From contig OX352761.1 of assembly GCA_947095585.1 (NCBI GenBank), positions 24,643,777 through 24,707,776 on the forward strand: a stretch of 64,000 nt of DNA, written 5' to 3'. This DNA comes from Nephrocerus scutellatus. Lineage: Eukaryota > Arthropoda > Insecta > Diptera > Pipunculidae. The first letter of the stretch is position 1, and each line of letters begins with the position of its first letter. The notes under the pieces are model-generated. The model worked only from the letters and a program-made list of their open reading frames with translations. It ran no database searches and was not told the DNA's origin. Below are positions 20,713 through 33,282 of the stretch, piece after piece. The position numbers were made by a program, and so were the translations under genes.

Positions 20713-21780
20713 TACATTCTCGGCCACTTCTGGTATTCCACAAGACAGCCATTTAGGCACCTCTATCTTCATCCTAATCATAAATTATCTTGGGACGGTC
20801 ATTAAATACTCTGACCTCTCTCTCTCTCTACGCTGACAAACAAAACAAAATTTTTCAAACGCATTTTTTCACGAAAAGACTCCCGCCTCCTTTGAGAAGA
20901 CCTAGATGGTTTTTCGACCTGGTGGCTTTAAAATTGTTTAGAGCTCAATATGACCGAATGCCAATCTAATACCTTGTGACGTAAGTGCAACAAGGCCCTT
21001 CTCCGACATAACCTTCTCCATGATCAACATTTGTGCTAAATATCAGCATATTTAGCTAATTATCCATTCTCGCATTAATAAAATAATTCTTAAAGCCAAC
21101 TCATTACTTGGCTTTGTCGGTACCCGAAATAAAACATATGGATAAGCTGTCAAAGTGATAGAGTTTTCGTGGTGAACGCTGAATAGAACTTGAACAGCAA
21201 CGTATGTTAAGCATGCTCAATTCCCACCTTGACCTGACAAGGTGGGGACTACATAAGAGTTGAATTTAACGCTACTAAAACCTAGGTGGCACAAAGAATT
21301 TTCTAACCCTTGTGTGACCAAATTCCTCTACATTACTTTTGTCTGCCCTCTTCTCGAGCACGTTAGTCAAGCGTAGTCCCCCTTTCAAGAAGTTCATGTG
21401 TCCAGAATTGAGAACATCCAACGTCGTTTTCTTCGACTTGGTCTTCGTGGTCTAGTTTGGAACAATCCTCTTATCATGCCCCCCTATGAAGACCGCCTCA
21501 ACCTCATAAACTCGAATACCCCTAAGGAATGCAGGGACGCTGCCTACATTCTTTTCATACATCGTCTCATTTCATTGAATAAGATAGGTTCCACAAATAA
21601 GTCTTCGTTTCGAAAATAGCCACAACAGTTGTAAGTATAAACCTACTCTAACAAGATAGAGTTAGGTTTAGTTTTAGCTAGTTTAGTAATAAGCCGAAAA
21701 TTAAATTAAATTTGTTATCGCTAAACAACATCAAATACATGTATTTATGTGCCACAGATTGATCTCAGTGGTCAATTCGA
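20713..21780 (+). mobile_element. LINE family E remnant (non-LTR reverse transcriptase)
   Basis: Degenerate frames read SGIPQDSHLGTSIFILIIN, resembling SGIPQGSHLGPLLF of the RT QG box, and further on VSRIENIQRRFLRLGLRGLV with NNPLIMPPYEDRLNLIN, the post-RT region of several arthropod LINEs. Many stops. Confidence 0.6.
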
Positions 21781-22036
21781 AATCAACATAAGTAAGTAAA
21801 CCAGTACAACTGAGTACAACTGACCTTGAAAGGTAGGCAAATACAATTTTGAAGTTGCAGCTGGTAATACTTTTTCGGTTCGCACAAAAAACTCAGTCAA
21901 GAGTCAAGAGGTGCGTTCGAGATGCGGAGGACTCCGTATAGTCCATGTCCTCTGTAACTCGAACAAGATTGCTTGCCGAGGAATCGGAAAACTATCTCCA
22001 ATTTTCTGAGACAAAGTTATTTTGGATTCGTTCTCT

Positions 22037-22335
22037 CACTTCACATTGTCAGTTGACTGTTAAAAGTTTTTGTTGCTAAGCTGACAGATAGCGGAGAATG
22101 TTGTTCGACTGAATGCAATCCTCTTGACTGAGGAAAGAGATAAAATCTCTGAACCCTCAGTTATCTCGAACCCGCAAATTGTTGACACTTCACATTGTCA
22201 GTTGACTTTTGAATGTTTTTGTTGCTGAGCTGTCAGAAAGCGGATAATGTTGTTCGACTGAAAGCAACCCTCTTCACTGAGGAAAAAAATAAAATCTCTG
22301 AGCCCTCAGCTATCTCGAACGCACAAATTGCTGAG
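22037..22335 (+). repeat. Tandem duplication of about 149 bp
   Basis: 'cacttcacattgtcagttga' starts at 22037 and 22186. Both copies continue through 'tttttgttgct', 'gttgttcgactgaa' and 'taaaatctctga' to 'tatctcgaac'. A few substitutions separate them. Confidence 0.8.
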
Positions 22336-22544
22336 AAAATTTTTTATCGTTTGGCTGCCAATTTATTCAACATAAAAGATAAATCTGTTGCGCCCAACTT
22401 TAGATAATCTCTCACAGATCCGAATGTTTTGCCTGTCTTTATACTAACTTCATCAACTATAGATCGTTTGAAACACCATATTCCATTCGATTTATTTTTA
22501 TTGAATGAATCCCTGTTGCTTTTTGTGTTTAGAATTTTAGGACT

Positions 22545-22665
22545 CTAGTTCCGATCGCTTCCAAATTTTTATATAAAGTGAAGATACACATGTGTACAGA
22601 GTTTGAATATAAAAGGGTTTTGGAAGTGGTTAAAAATTGATCACAAGATTTGACGGCAAACGAAG
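22545..22665 (+). repeat. Fragment of the dispersed minisatellite-core repeat
   Basis: 'gatcgcttccaaatttttat', 'gatacacatgtgtacagagt' and 'gttaaaaattgatcacaaga' match one unit plus the right flank of the family. Termini missing. Confidence 0.6.
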
Positions 22666-22669
22666 GAGC

Positions 22670-24100
22670 TAAATAGATTAAGAAAAAAAATCATCGTGTA
22701 GACCTCGTCGTGCTTATTTTACTCATATGGTGAAAATGTATTATCGTTTCAGCGATGCCAACTCGCTAAAAATTTTATTGCAACGCAAAATAAAGGAAAT
22801 TTTTTCGTAAATCTAAATTTACCATCTTTATTTATTGGGATGGTTATGAAGATAAGATATATCATCCACAGAATCTAGATTAAGTGAACTATTCTAATAT
22901 CGTGTAATCTTTGCAATCGTCTGTAGTCAATTTTAGTTAAAACAAAAAAAAAGCAATGTTTTGGAAGTCGATTTAAATACGTGTAGATAACCCTTTACAA
23001 TCCATTTACAAAGATATGTCTTCTATCGTTTTTTATACGTTAATCTAACGTCTGAATTTGCTATCGACGTCGTTTGTAAACTCTGGTGAACAAAAACAGT
23101 CTACAGTAAGGCGTTGAAATGATTAAAAAAAAAAATTAGCGCCACTAAAATTCCGCGAGTATTGATGCTTCTATACGAGACATTATACACATTTAAGTAA
23201 AAACATATTGTTGATAAAACAAATTGAATCGTTAACATTGAAGGTATTTTTCATTCGCGTTTATACGTAAGCGACAAATAAACAGTTGGTCACATCCAAT
23301 TCTATTTGATTGTTGAGATTGAATGCATGTCATGTTCGTGTGAGATAGTGCTATCAGATTACTTTCTATTGAGTTTAAATATTTGTATTTTTTTTTTGCC
23401 AAAAATGTCTGATAATATAAAAGTTCGGATAAAACGGTTGTTTGGATGTATGATTACTGTACTTCTGAGCATTCATATAATTATATTATTTTCTATAGAA
23501 ATTTTTTTTATTCACTTTTTTTTTTTTAAATTTTTATTTTTATTTTGTTGTTTGTAATTACTTTTGTTTCCAGTGTGTTTTGTTTTAAAATAACCTATTG
23601 ATTTTGTGTGGTTGTTCTGTCCTAATTACATTGTTTTCTTTTTATTTCTTCGATAATTTCTTCATCATATGACGCATAATTAGCTGCAAGATACTTTTTT
23701 TTTTAATTTGAATAATTTAATTTATTACGTATTGTTAATAATTATAGTTTATGCGTGTTTGAGGTGTGTGTGTCTGTTGTGGTTGCTTGAAATGATAATG
23801 ATTATGTGTGTATGTCGTTGTAAAATGATTTTTTTTATTTATTTTATTTTCTAAACGGTATACGTTTCTATGTTATAACATTAATGTAAATATTTAATGG
23901 TAAATTTGACAAAACTGTGGTCTCTCTTTCATGATTATTTTTGTTTTTCTTTTGTTTTGCATTTTAAGATTCAATTGTCATCTATTTTTCTTCATTTTCT
24001 CATTTAATCAAATAACCCTGTAATGTGTGTATGTGTGTGTAGCACAAAGCAATTAATTTATTGCTTTTAATTAAACTTTATACGCAATATACACTCATAT
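22670..24100. other. AT-rich stretch without recognised genes
   Basis: Long T-rich tracts, especially 23370-24060. No convincing frame. It could be intron or 3' UTR of the exon candidate at 24101-24180, but nothing demonstrates this. Confidence 0.45.
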
Positions 24101-24180
24101 TTAGCTTACATTGTCGTCATAATCGGGAGTGACTTGAGGCAGTTTGCAGGCATCCGCGGCCACTAACAAATACACGACTC
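24101..24180 (-). CDS. Possible exon of an unrecognised secreted protein
   Basis: On the minus strand an ATTATTAG acceptor precedes a short frame reading VVYLLVAADACKLPQVTP then DYDDN. It has balanced codon use in an otherwise AT-rich desert, and a GTAAGC donor follows DYDDN at 24110. If spliced, the exon is 24180-24110; if not, TAA ends it at 24101. The hydrophobic GVVYLLVAADA looks like the end of a signal peptide. The start codon would lie in an upstream exon I could not find. Family not recognised. Confidence 0.3.
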
Positions 24181-24199
24181 CTAATAATTTTCGTATAAA

Positions 24200-25390
24200 A
24201 AATCAAGTTGTTTTTTTTTTTGCTTTTAAATTGGCACATATTTTTTCATTTATTTATCGTGTGTTATGTTCTCAGAAGAACTATAGTAGCACATTTCTTA
24301 TTATTTATGTTATTTTTATGATTATAAATATATAGATAATAAATAATAAATTTTAAGCATGTTAAGGCATAGAATGAATGTATACATGATAGTGGGCAAA
24401 ACCTTCTCTATAGAAAGCTCAACTGTACGCATCCTAACGCAGTGAAACAGTCCCAAAAGCGTCTGTATTTGTGAGATGTGAATACAGTGTACAAAAAATA
24501 AGCAGACGCAATTTATGAAACGCGCTAACTTAGCGAGAAACGTAAGATGTGGTAGTGAGGAACAAAATAATTTTGTATGGATTTTGCTCTTTTGTTGATT
24601 ACCAATACATAAACATTTGGGATTTTTTAAGCATGCATCTGTGTATCAGCGAAACAGTTGGGTTTTCTGTATAGAAGGTTTTGACAGTGGGTAACTGGAT
24701 ATGGGATGTATGCAACATGAATGTCAGTAATTGAACTCTCGGTATATTAAGTTCCCCTCAATTAAAAATGTAATCTGATAAAAATTTGTTAGCTAGTTGC
24801 TCTTCTATACGTCTGGTGTGCGTGCGCTATGAATGCCCCGACAAAAGAATTCGAGTTTTGATTAAAAAAAAAACAATTAATTCGAGCTTAATTTTTATGA
24901 AATGAAGAAAAATTACTTGTGTTTTGTTTCAATTCAACAGAAAACGTGAAGCAATTCATAACTTTTGGCTCTAGAACCGGTGTTCATTCATAAACTTCTG
25001 ACAAATCCCCAAATATATCTTTTGTACGGGCGAGATTCATGGTCTCACGCCTGTTTTAAGAATACTTTATACATCAACTCATCCGAACATGAGTGCACAT
25101 AAGCAACAGTACTCCATAATGTCACAAGTACAGCATAATATATAATTTTACGATAATTGGAAATCTACATAGATAATAAGTAAGAAGCGAAAAATGCGTT
25201 TGTTTTCGTATTCTTACTAGTATCAACAGAAACTTTTAAATGCATAATAAGTCAACAAGATTAACGAAACGATACCATTAAGGAATTACATTTTATTTCA
25301 CTGAAGGGAAAATATGATGTATTTTTAATAAAATAATGCGTATCAACATTTAGGGCTGGCACCGCTGGTTTTAAAATTGAAATGTAGCGC
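24200..25390. other. Unannotated AT-rich stretch
   Basis: No protein-like frame, tandem repeat or terminal-repeat pair recognised. Confidence 0.45.
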
Positions 25391-25395
25391 GATCA

Positions 25396-26522
25396 TTTTT
25401 TTTTTATAATTCGCGCACGCTTCAAGGGGTTCGCACCCTTATAATGCTTGGCTATATGCTTTGCACAGCGTGGTCGTTAAGGAAAAGGAGGAGAAAAGGG
25501 GAGATGTCTATGAGCTTGTGTTTTGAATGCCTTTGGATCATAGTGATATGGGAAGACAGAGCTTCGCAGAGCATTCCACGTACGTGTTGCACGGCTGAAG
25601 AACGAATTCCTTTTAACTGTACGTCCAAAGATAGGCTTGAGGGTAAACTGATGAGCATTTAGAGCGCCACGAGTATTGCGGCTGAATTCAAGGAGAGGTG
25701 GCATGCAGCTGGCTATTTCTCTTGAGCACCGCTGGTAAAAGAAGCGATAAAACAGTGACAAGCAGGAAACGTATCTACGGTGTTCAAGCAAATCTATTGA
25801 TTTCGCTATATTTTGAATTCTATCTAGCTGATGCAAAGTAGTTTTAGGCGCACCAGACCAGATATGGTAATTGAAATTGATTTAGGATTCGCTTAGACGA
25901 CAGGAGACAGCATTGGGTTTTAGAAGCGTTAAATTCTACTCGATTCTTTTCTCCCCATTGTATTATGCTGTCTTGGTCAGAATTTAACGTGCTTAACATT
26001 CGAAGTTGTTTGAGTTCCACATGAGAAGTGGATGGACGTTCCTCAAACTTATAAGAGAAGCTGAGAGTGCTGTCGTCAGCGAAAGAGTGAATTGGATTAG
26101 AAGTCACAGATAAGAGATCATTAAAATAAAAATGAGGAAGAGTGTCGGGGAATTGAGCGGTCCAAAAGATAGCTTCCAATCCAGTGAAGCAGCTTATCAT
26201 CGACTCCATAAGCGCGCATTTTGGACAAAAGATTTTGATGCCAAACTCTGTCAAATGCCTTAGAAATATCGAGTGCAACAGCTTTGCTTTCTCCAAATTG
26301 ATGCAAAAATCGGTTCCACTGTTCCGTGAGATATACCATCAAATCACCAGTAGAACGTTGCCCACGAAATCCATACTGCCGGTCACTAAGGATTTCGTTG
26401 ATTTCAAGATATTTCATGAGCTGAAAATTGATCAGCGTTTCCATGACCTTGGAAAGAATGGATGTAAGTGCTATGGGTCGGTACGAATAAGGAGACGACG
26501 GCGGTCATGTGAACGTTTCTAG
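25396..26522 (-). mobile_element. LINE family A, 5'-truncated copy
   Basis: The 3' poly(A) end lies at 25398-25408 (T run on the plus strand). Reading leftward on the minus strand: SDRQYGFRGQRSTGDLMVYL, AVALDISKAFDRVWHQNLLS (26444-26121), IHSFADDSTLSFSYKFEERP (26296-25844) and WSGAPKTTLHQLDRIQN, then RCSREIASCMPPLLEF and the tail. The RT catalytic FADD is intact although frames are broken elsewhere. Confidence 0.85.
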
Positions 26523-26559
26523 ACGGTTACATTTTTAATGGTAGGTAATCAAACGGTAC

Positions 26560-27010
26560 AACTTGCATAGCGACAAAACAGATCTGGACGGATCTGGATC
26601 GGAAACGTTCAAGTGTTTCATCTGCCAAAAGAGATCGCACATTGGTACTATTTTTGGTGTCATCATTGGACACTGTCTCATAGGCAGGCATGCAGCAAGA
26701 GCCTTCTCGAATGACTTCTGCAGAAGCTGCATGGATGAGGAGGAGGAGGAGGAGACCACCGTCCATCTTCTCTGTACTTGTCAAGCACTATCCCAAAAAC
26801 GACAACTCCATATGGGAGCTTTCTTATACAACGACACTAATGTTCTTATCAACATTGACATTGGTTGTCTCCTACGCTTCATACAAAGCTCTAATTGGTT
26901 GAACAGTAGGTGGAGTGAATTTGTCCTGATCCGTGTGGTATCACAATAAGCCATTACTGGTCTAAGTGTGTCGGCTTCACTGACAGCCACCTTAACCTAT
27001 CCTAACCTAT
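26560..27010 (+). mobile_element. LINE family D, 3' fragment
   Basis: Encodes a post-RNase-H tail with a zinc-knuckle-like FCRSCMDEEEEEETTVHLLC and CQAL, then LLRFIQSSNWLNSRW. The 3' end is a TAACC-type run ('ccaccttaacctatcctaac'). The fragment at 61340-61790 is the same family. Confidence 0.7.
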
Positions 27011-28085
27011 GGTAGTCATAAATGTTAGGAAGACCCCCATCTAAGTACTAACCGACCCGAAGCCGAATTCAAATTCATTTTATGAGCGTTCTTCTCCAAA
27101 GATACCAAATAAAAGGTAATTAATTGGCGTTTTGGATTTATGGATTCATGGGATTAAATGAAAAGAATTACTTTTACGGTAAATTTACAATATAATAATA
27201 TATAATCCATCTGTTGAGAAAATAACTTCTTGTGGCTGTTGATTAAAATTCAGTGTCTGATCCCGAAGCCTTCTTGTTCTCTCGTGGAACCACCCAGAGT
27301 GAAGGTTTCTTCGCTCTGAGAAAGGTAATGCCTTCTTAGCTCTTCACTACACTACACACTAATGACGTAGGGCGCTCAACAATCCGACATACATAATTGT
27401 TGTCCCTGGCTTTATGATCGGAGGAAAGACTCTCTCTCTCTCTGACCGTTACCATTAAGCAGGTACCCACACTGGCTTCCACATAATGCCTACGATAATA
27501 TTTCTGATATATATCAAAAATTTGTACATGAAAATTTATGATAAAAGACAAAAAAATAAAAGAAAAAAAATTGAAATGTGAAATGTCAAAAGAATAATAG
27601 ATTACTTACCCTATCGAAAATAACTTCCCTTAAAACTGACGCCCAATCCGTCCACATATTCGAAAAATTAAAATGTTTCAAATGGAAAATTTCGACCAGT
27701 CAAAGGGTTATGACGGTATGGCGACGGACCTCACACACCCAGAACCACCACGTAAACAATGTAGACACCGGTGTACCAAGTGGTGCCACGCCCTCAAAAA
27801 AGTTTTACTATGTAGGGTATGAACTAAAATGTAATCTTCGCAGCGACCTAGTCCCGCTAGGAGCGTTAGCAACGACTAAAATTTGGATTTTTAAGATCAT
27901 ATAGAATAGACCATTAGACTGCAGTTTGCCTCTTCCACAGGCAACGGTGATACAATTTGATGCTCCTAAATCAGAGTCGTCTGGATAGACGAGATATTTA
28001 TGAGTATCTTTTATTTGGTACCTTCGGAGAAGACTACCCGAAACAGACGCGCCAAAAATATGAATTTGCATGAAATTTGATGAGC
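27010..28085. other. Stretch without recognised genes
   Basis: Mixed composition with a short CT microsatellite at 27430-27445. Frames on both strands lack recognisable motifs. Confidence 0.4.
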
Positions 28086-28089
28086 TATC

Positions 28090-29517
28090 TTCGCAGTGAT
28101 GTTGGGCGTAGAAGAGAAATGGATACGCCTTAAGAATACTGTCACTAGCACTGCTGACTCCATCTTCTCGTCTTCTCTCTCGTCCGTGAACTAGAACAGT
28201 ACAGAGAGCGACGAACACACCAGGCGCTGAAGTCCGCGGTATGATGCAATATACACCGCGTTGCCTATACTGCAAAGACAAAGAGGGTAATCTGATCACC
28301 GATCTCAAAGGCATCTTAGAGCGATGGGAAGATCAGTTTCATGAGTTGCTAAATACTATACTATGCTGCCGCCACTAATCATAGACAAAATTAGCAGAGC
28401 GATAAATCGGCGTAAAAATAATAGGGCCCCGGGATTAGATGGGATCCCAGCGAAACTGATTAAAATAGGAGGCCCCACAGTACACCAAGCAATTCATGAA
28501 ATAAAAGTGCAAGTATTGGATGATGCCAGATGACTGGCGACGAGGCATCCTGTGCCCCATACATAAGAAGGAAGATATCACAAATTGCAGCAATTATCGT
28601 GGTATAACGTTCTTGAGTACCGCGTATAAGAGTTTCTCCTCTATCCTTTAAGACAGGATAGAGTCATACGCTAAAGTCATCATTGGTCCATACCAGTGTT
28701 GCTTTATCCCAGGCAAATCAACAACTGATAGTATTTACACCCTAAGGCAGGTGATAGTAAAACGTCTAAAGTTTCAAAACTGACTACACCATATTTTTAT
28801 ACTACGACTATTTAGTTTGACCATGACCAATGTTAGAAGCCAAGTACATCTGTCACGGGCTACAAGGGGATGGACTGGCCTGCGTCCTGTTCAACCAGGC
28901 GTTGGAGAAAGTGATCCGAGACTCTGACGTAACGGCGAGAGGAACAATCCTCTATAAGTCCATTCAGATACTGACTTACGCACATGATATTGAAATAGTT
29001 GGTAGAAACACAAGAGCTGTACAGGAGTTTTCATCCAAATCAAGCGGGCGGCAAGAAATCTGGGGCTGCACATAAATGGAAGCAAAACAAAGTGCATGGT
29101 GGCCATGTCTGCTAAAACATTGGCAACATTGGTCCCACAATTAAAATATGGGAGTGGATTCGAAGTAGTTCAATCCTTTAACTATTTTGTTTCAACTGTA
29201 ATAGCCGATAACAACATGGAACCAGAAATACGCGCACGGTTGCTCAAAGCAAACAAAGCCTACTTTAGTCTGTCAAGACTCTTCAAATCCAGGAATTTAA
29301 CCATTACATACAAGCTGCTGGTGTATAAGACAATGGTCAAACCAGTACTTACATATGGATACGAGACTTGGGTGATTAGCAAATGGCATTCTAAACTCTT
29401 AGCCGCGTTCGAGAGAAAAGTCTTACGGAGAATTGTTGGCGCCGTATGTGAGGAAGGACGATTCCGGAGACTATAATGATGAGATCTACGGGCGTTACCG
29501 CGATTTCGACATCGCAT
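28090..29517 (+). mobile_element. RTE-type LINE, deletion-scarred copy
   Basis: Collinear with 3119-6027 from the linker ('gggcgtagaagagaaatgga') to 'gttaccgcgatttcgacatc'. Readable parts are GLQGDGLACVLFNQALEKVI and YAHDIEIVGRNTRAVQE (28830-29075), then VVQSFNYFVSTVIADNNMEP, ARLLKANKAYFSLSRLFKSR and GYETWVISKWHSKLLAAFER (29096-29476). The YADD box has become YAHD. It stops before the ATG-repeat end. Confidence 0.85.
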
Positions 29518-29826
29518 ATTCATTCATTGACGTTGCCATATGTAACGCAAAGAGGTGACCCAATGAATACGTTGTCGCCGCACAGGCAAACAAGAAAAAG
29601 CCAAAATAAACTTCCAACTGCTGTGATAGAACTGTCAAAGCATTTAGCGGAAAGAAAAGCTGAAAGTTGGTCAACTTTTTGCGTCACATGCTTTGCCTTA
29701 GAGGCACTTCTCACACGAACGCGTGTATTTCTTCGATCTGTCAGTTTCACACGTCACCCAACTTGTCAGCTTCTACCGAGCAGCTGAATTGTCTGGGCAT
29801 TCGCTCGCAGCGACAATTTTGTAGTA

Positions 29827-30142
29827 CAGTACGGTTCACTTAATTAGACGCACCTAAATGTTTTCTGTTAATCTCTTCTCTTTTTTTTTTTTTTAATTTT
29901 CGTCTGAGAAACAAAAATTAGCATAAAGTAGAGAGAGTAATCAATACTCAATAAAACACACATGCATGCATGCTGGGAGAAAGTAACCTTACGTTACTTT
30001 TTTACTCTTTTATGTAAATGACCTCAAAACAACAACAAAATTTTTCGGTTCTAATTATTTCTTTCTCTGCTCAAAATTTAACAAAAAAGAAAAGAGATTT
30101 ACAGAAAACATTTAGGTGCGTCTTATTAAGTGAACCGGACTG
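29827..30142. mobile_element. Tc1-like MITE with long terminal inverted repeats
   Basis: 316 bp between TA dinucleotides (29825-29826 and 30143-30144). Left end CAGTACGGTTCACTTAATTA, right end (reverse complement) CAGTCCGGTTCACTTAATAA. Both continue through GACGCACCTAAATG, TTTTCTGT and a T-rich stretch, giving arms of about 55 bp with few mismatches. CAGT ends and TA duplication point to the Tc1/mariner superfamily. No coding sequence. Confidence 0.9.
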
Positions 30143-30221
30143 TACATGCTGTCGTTAAAATTACACTAGCCGAAAAAAAAACAAGAAAAAACAGCACACA
30201 ACAATAAAATGTTATGCTATA

Positions 30222-31275
30222 CGAGGGGTGCGGTAAAAGTTTTTAGTAAAAGCAATAAAATAAATAAAAGTAATTAAAATGTTTCATCAAAAATTGCTTT
30301 ATTGCTTTTCAAAATATTCGCCTTTAAGATCTATACACTTTTGCGAATGCTCAAACCATTTATCGAAACACTTTTTCCCGTCCAAAGATGATAGCTCCAA
30401 AACATGGTTTTTAAACGATTCAACCACTTCTTCAGGTGATAAAAATCGTTGTCCCGCATCTTATCTTTGATTGTTGGGAACAGGAAGAAGTCATTTGGTG
30501 CTCAGTCGGGGCTGTAAGGCGGATGACCCATCCATTCGATCATTTGATTGGACAAATACTCGCTCGTTTTGGGCTGTTTTCTCTCAATTTGTTGAAAACC
30601 TCAGGCAAACAATTGGTCGTATACCAAGCTGAATTGACTGTGTTTTGATTTTTAAGAGCCACAGTAGCCGCATGACCGGTTTTCGTGAAGAAACACGCCC
30701 ATTTGCTTCCCAACACTCCGAGCTCGCACAACTTTAGTTGGACTTTCTTCGAATTGGAAGACCCAAAAAGTCGATTGCCCTTTTCATTCCGGGTCATACG
30801 CAAATATCCATGACTTGTCACCTGTCACGATCCTGTATACGTTTTTGGAATTTTGCAAGCATTTGTTTGCATTTTTTGTGCGTCTGTCAAAAAATGTGAA
30901 TCCAACGTGCACATAGCTCCCGCACCTTTAAATGTTCATGTAAGATCGTATATTCGCTGGTGTTACTAATGCCTAGGCATGCCTCGATTTCCCGATAAGT
31001 CACATGACGATCCTCTTCAATCAGTTTTCTCAAAGCATCGAAGTTTTCTGTTTTTGGACGACCTTCACGATGCTCGTCTTTGAGTGAACGTCGTTCGCGT
31101 TTTAATTTATTGTACTAATTATAAACACTATCCAAGGGTTGTGCTTCGTCGTTAAAAGTCGAATGAATTGATTCGAAGCAAGATTCGAAAAAATGTTAAA
31201 CTTTTTGACTGACAGAGATTTGCATCGGAATACACTAGTATTACCGTTTTCTAAAAACATTTACGGCACCCCTCG
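30222..31275 (-). mobile_element. mariner transposon with a broken transposase
   Basis: 1054 bp between TA dinucleotides (30220-30221 and 31276-31277), with terminal inverted repeats of about 28 bp (CGAGGGGTGCGGTAAAAG left, CGAGGGGTGCCGTAAATG right). The minus strand encodes transposase pieces in order: LIEEDRHVTYREIEACLGIS (helix-turn-helix), VTGDKSWIFAYDPE-like text with a frameshift, WACFFTKTGHAATVALKNQN, HPPYSPD-stop-APNDFFLF, and a C terminus ending WFEHSQKCIDLKGEYFEKQ. The segment that should hold the middle catalytic aspartate is deleted, so it cannot be autonomous. Confidence 0.9.
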
Positions 31276-31279
31276 TACA

Positions 31280-33280
31280 CCTCGTACATATACGAACTCA
31301 TCACATCTCACTCCCATGAGTGTACACTCATTTTGGGACCAAAATCCACCTCCTGGTTTTCATCAATTCACCATGAACCAATGCTGTTTACATTGTTTAT
31401 ATACAAATATGTATTTGGTTGCGTTCAAATAAAATTTAGTAATACATATTAATAATAAAAAAATATTTACAAAAAAATTAAAATCATCATTTAAATCATG
31501 TAGGGGTTAAAATCGAAATACGTGCGTAGATATAACAGTAGTAATAAACTAATATTAACAATATAAAGAGTTGTTTAAAAAAAACATAATGAACAATTTA
31601 AAATTCGTTTTGTCTTTTCGTAAGAGAACGAAATAAAAAAAAAATTCTACAGAACAAAATTAAAATTTAACTAACGTTATTATTTATCTGTTGCTGCAAA
31701 TGTTGTATATTAATGCACGCAAAGTTTTTAAACCATATACGAGTATAAATGTTTATTGGGTTTCAAATTACTTCTAATAAAATTCAACTTTTTCTCATTT
31801 TTCTCCTTTTTAATGTATGATACAATAATTTATAGAAAAAATTAATAATGAAATAATTTGCGACATTTACACTCTTTCGTGTGTGTGTGCTTGTTTGTTT
31901 GTCATGTGTGCGCAATTCGCAACAGCTCAACTTGGTAATATTGTGATTGGTAAAAACAATCAAAAGCACACGCGCATATAATATCTATATATATATTTAT
32001 ATAAACAATTTATAATACAAATTAAAACAGATTTTTTTTTTAAATAAAAAATATGTATACTCTTATGCCGATGGGGTAAAAGTTTCGTACAACGCTGTAC
32101 GACAAATCGTACGAAACGGATAAACCAACTAAATTAAAATTTATAGCTAACTTGAACAACAAATTAAAAACTTTTTCTTGGTTAAGATGCGTGTTAACGC
32201 GAATATTAAAATCAATACAAACAACGACAAATTAAAATATACTTGGTTGGTATTTTCCTATTCCGTCGCTTTCAAGGAAGAGTGACCACCTGCAATGCGA
32301 GTTCATACCATAGGCACTGGCTGGCTGGTCACTTTTCCTTATAAACCGACAACGATTTAATTCTCTATTGTGGGTGCGGCGGCAACAAAATTGCAAATTT
32401 CCCTTTATCAACAATTTTGGATCGAGCACTGACTTTATATTTTATGTACCTATATTGAATGACCTACCCACACACACATAATTTATATATAATTTGTATT
32501 CAATGTATACATTACTTAGGTATAATATATACAGTTGTGTGTGTGTGTATTATATTTGTGACTACATTATGTAATAGATTTTAACAGGGTTTGCTCATTT
32601 GTATAATTTTCCCTTCTTTTTTTATTCCTAAGTTATCTTATCCTGTGTTTTTCTTTGTATCTAAATAAATTCATCGTAAGCTAATATGTTATCTGTTGCT
32701 AACACACAATAAAGATGATTTTTCGTTTCCTACTGCTCACTTCATAGTTATCATCTATATATTCTAATGAATTCTTAAAATTGCTACATAATTGATTTAA
32801 GGAAAAACATATAAAAGCACACCAACATAATAGATTCGCGAGAATGCCCTGCTGTGTATGTATAAATGTAATTGTGTTTGTGTAGTTGTATTTCCTAAAA
32901 ATCTTTACTTTCTTAAATTTGAAAAATTTCAGTGTGCGAATGAATACTAATCTTCGTTATACTTGCTGCAACCCTCTGTGGGGTTGTTTCTTTCTTGTCG
33001 TATTAATTGTTTTATGAGTTTCATACAAGAAAAACACAGTTGTTGCTGTTGTTGTTGTTACAAAAAAGGCAATCAGTAAACACTTTTCGTGCACTTGCAC
33101 TTCGTAGTGAATTAGGAGGCTGAAAGTAGTTTTCAATTCCAAGCGACATTCATAAACGCATTATTTACTGCTGTTGTTGTTGTTGTTGCTGCGTAGATGA
33201 GTAACTGGAATGCTGCTCTGAAGAATGCACACCTCCTCCTCCTATGATAAAGAAAAAGAACAAAGATTCGTTAAAGATTA
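31280..33280. other. AT-rich stretch without recognised genes
   Basis: Contains GT microsatellites (about 32536-32548) and CTG/GTT runs (33040-33058, 33172-33191). No protein-like frame. If cic continued past 36322, its last exon or 3' UTR could lie in this direction, but nothing here is recognisable as such. Confidence 0.4.
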
Positions 33281-33282
33281 AT

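Noticed and set aside
16490..24100. Hydrophobic short ORFs in T-rich DNA
   Set aside because: Poly-T tracts produce phenylalanine/leucine-rich frames by chance. No splice or start context.
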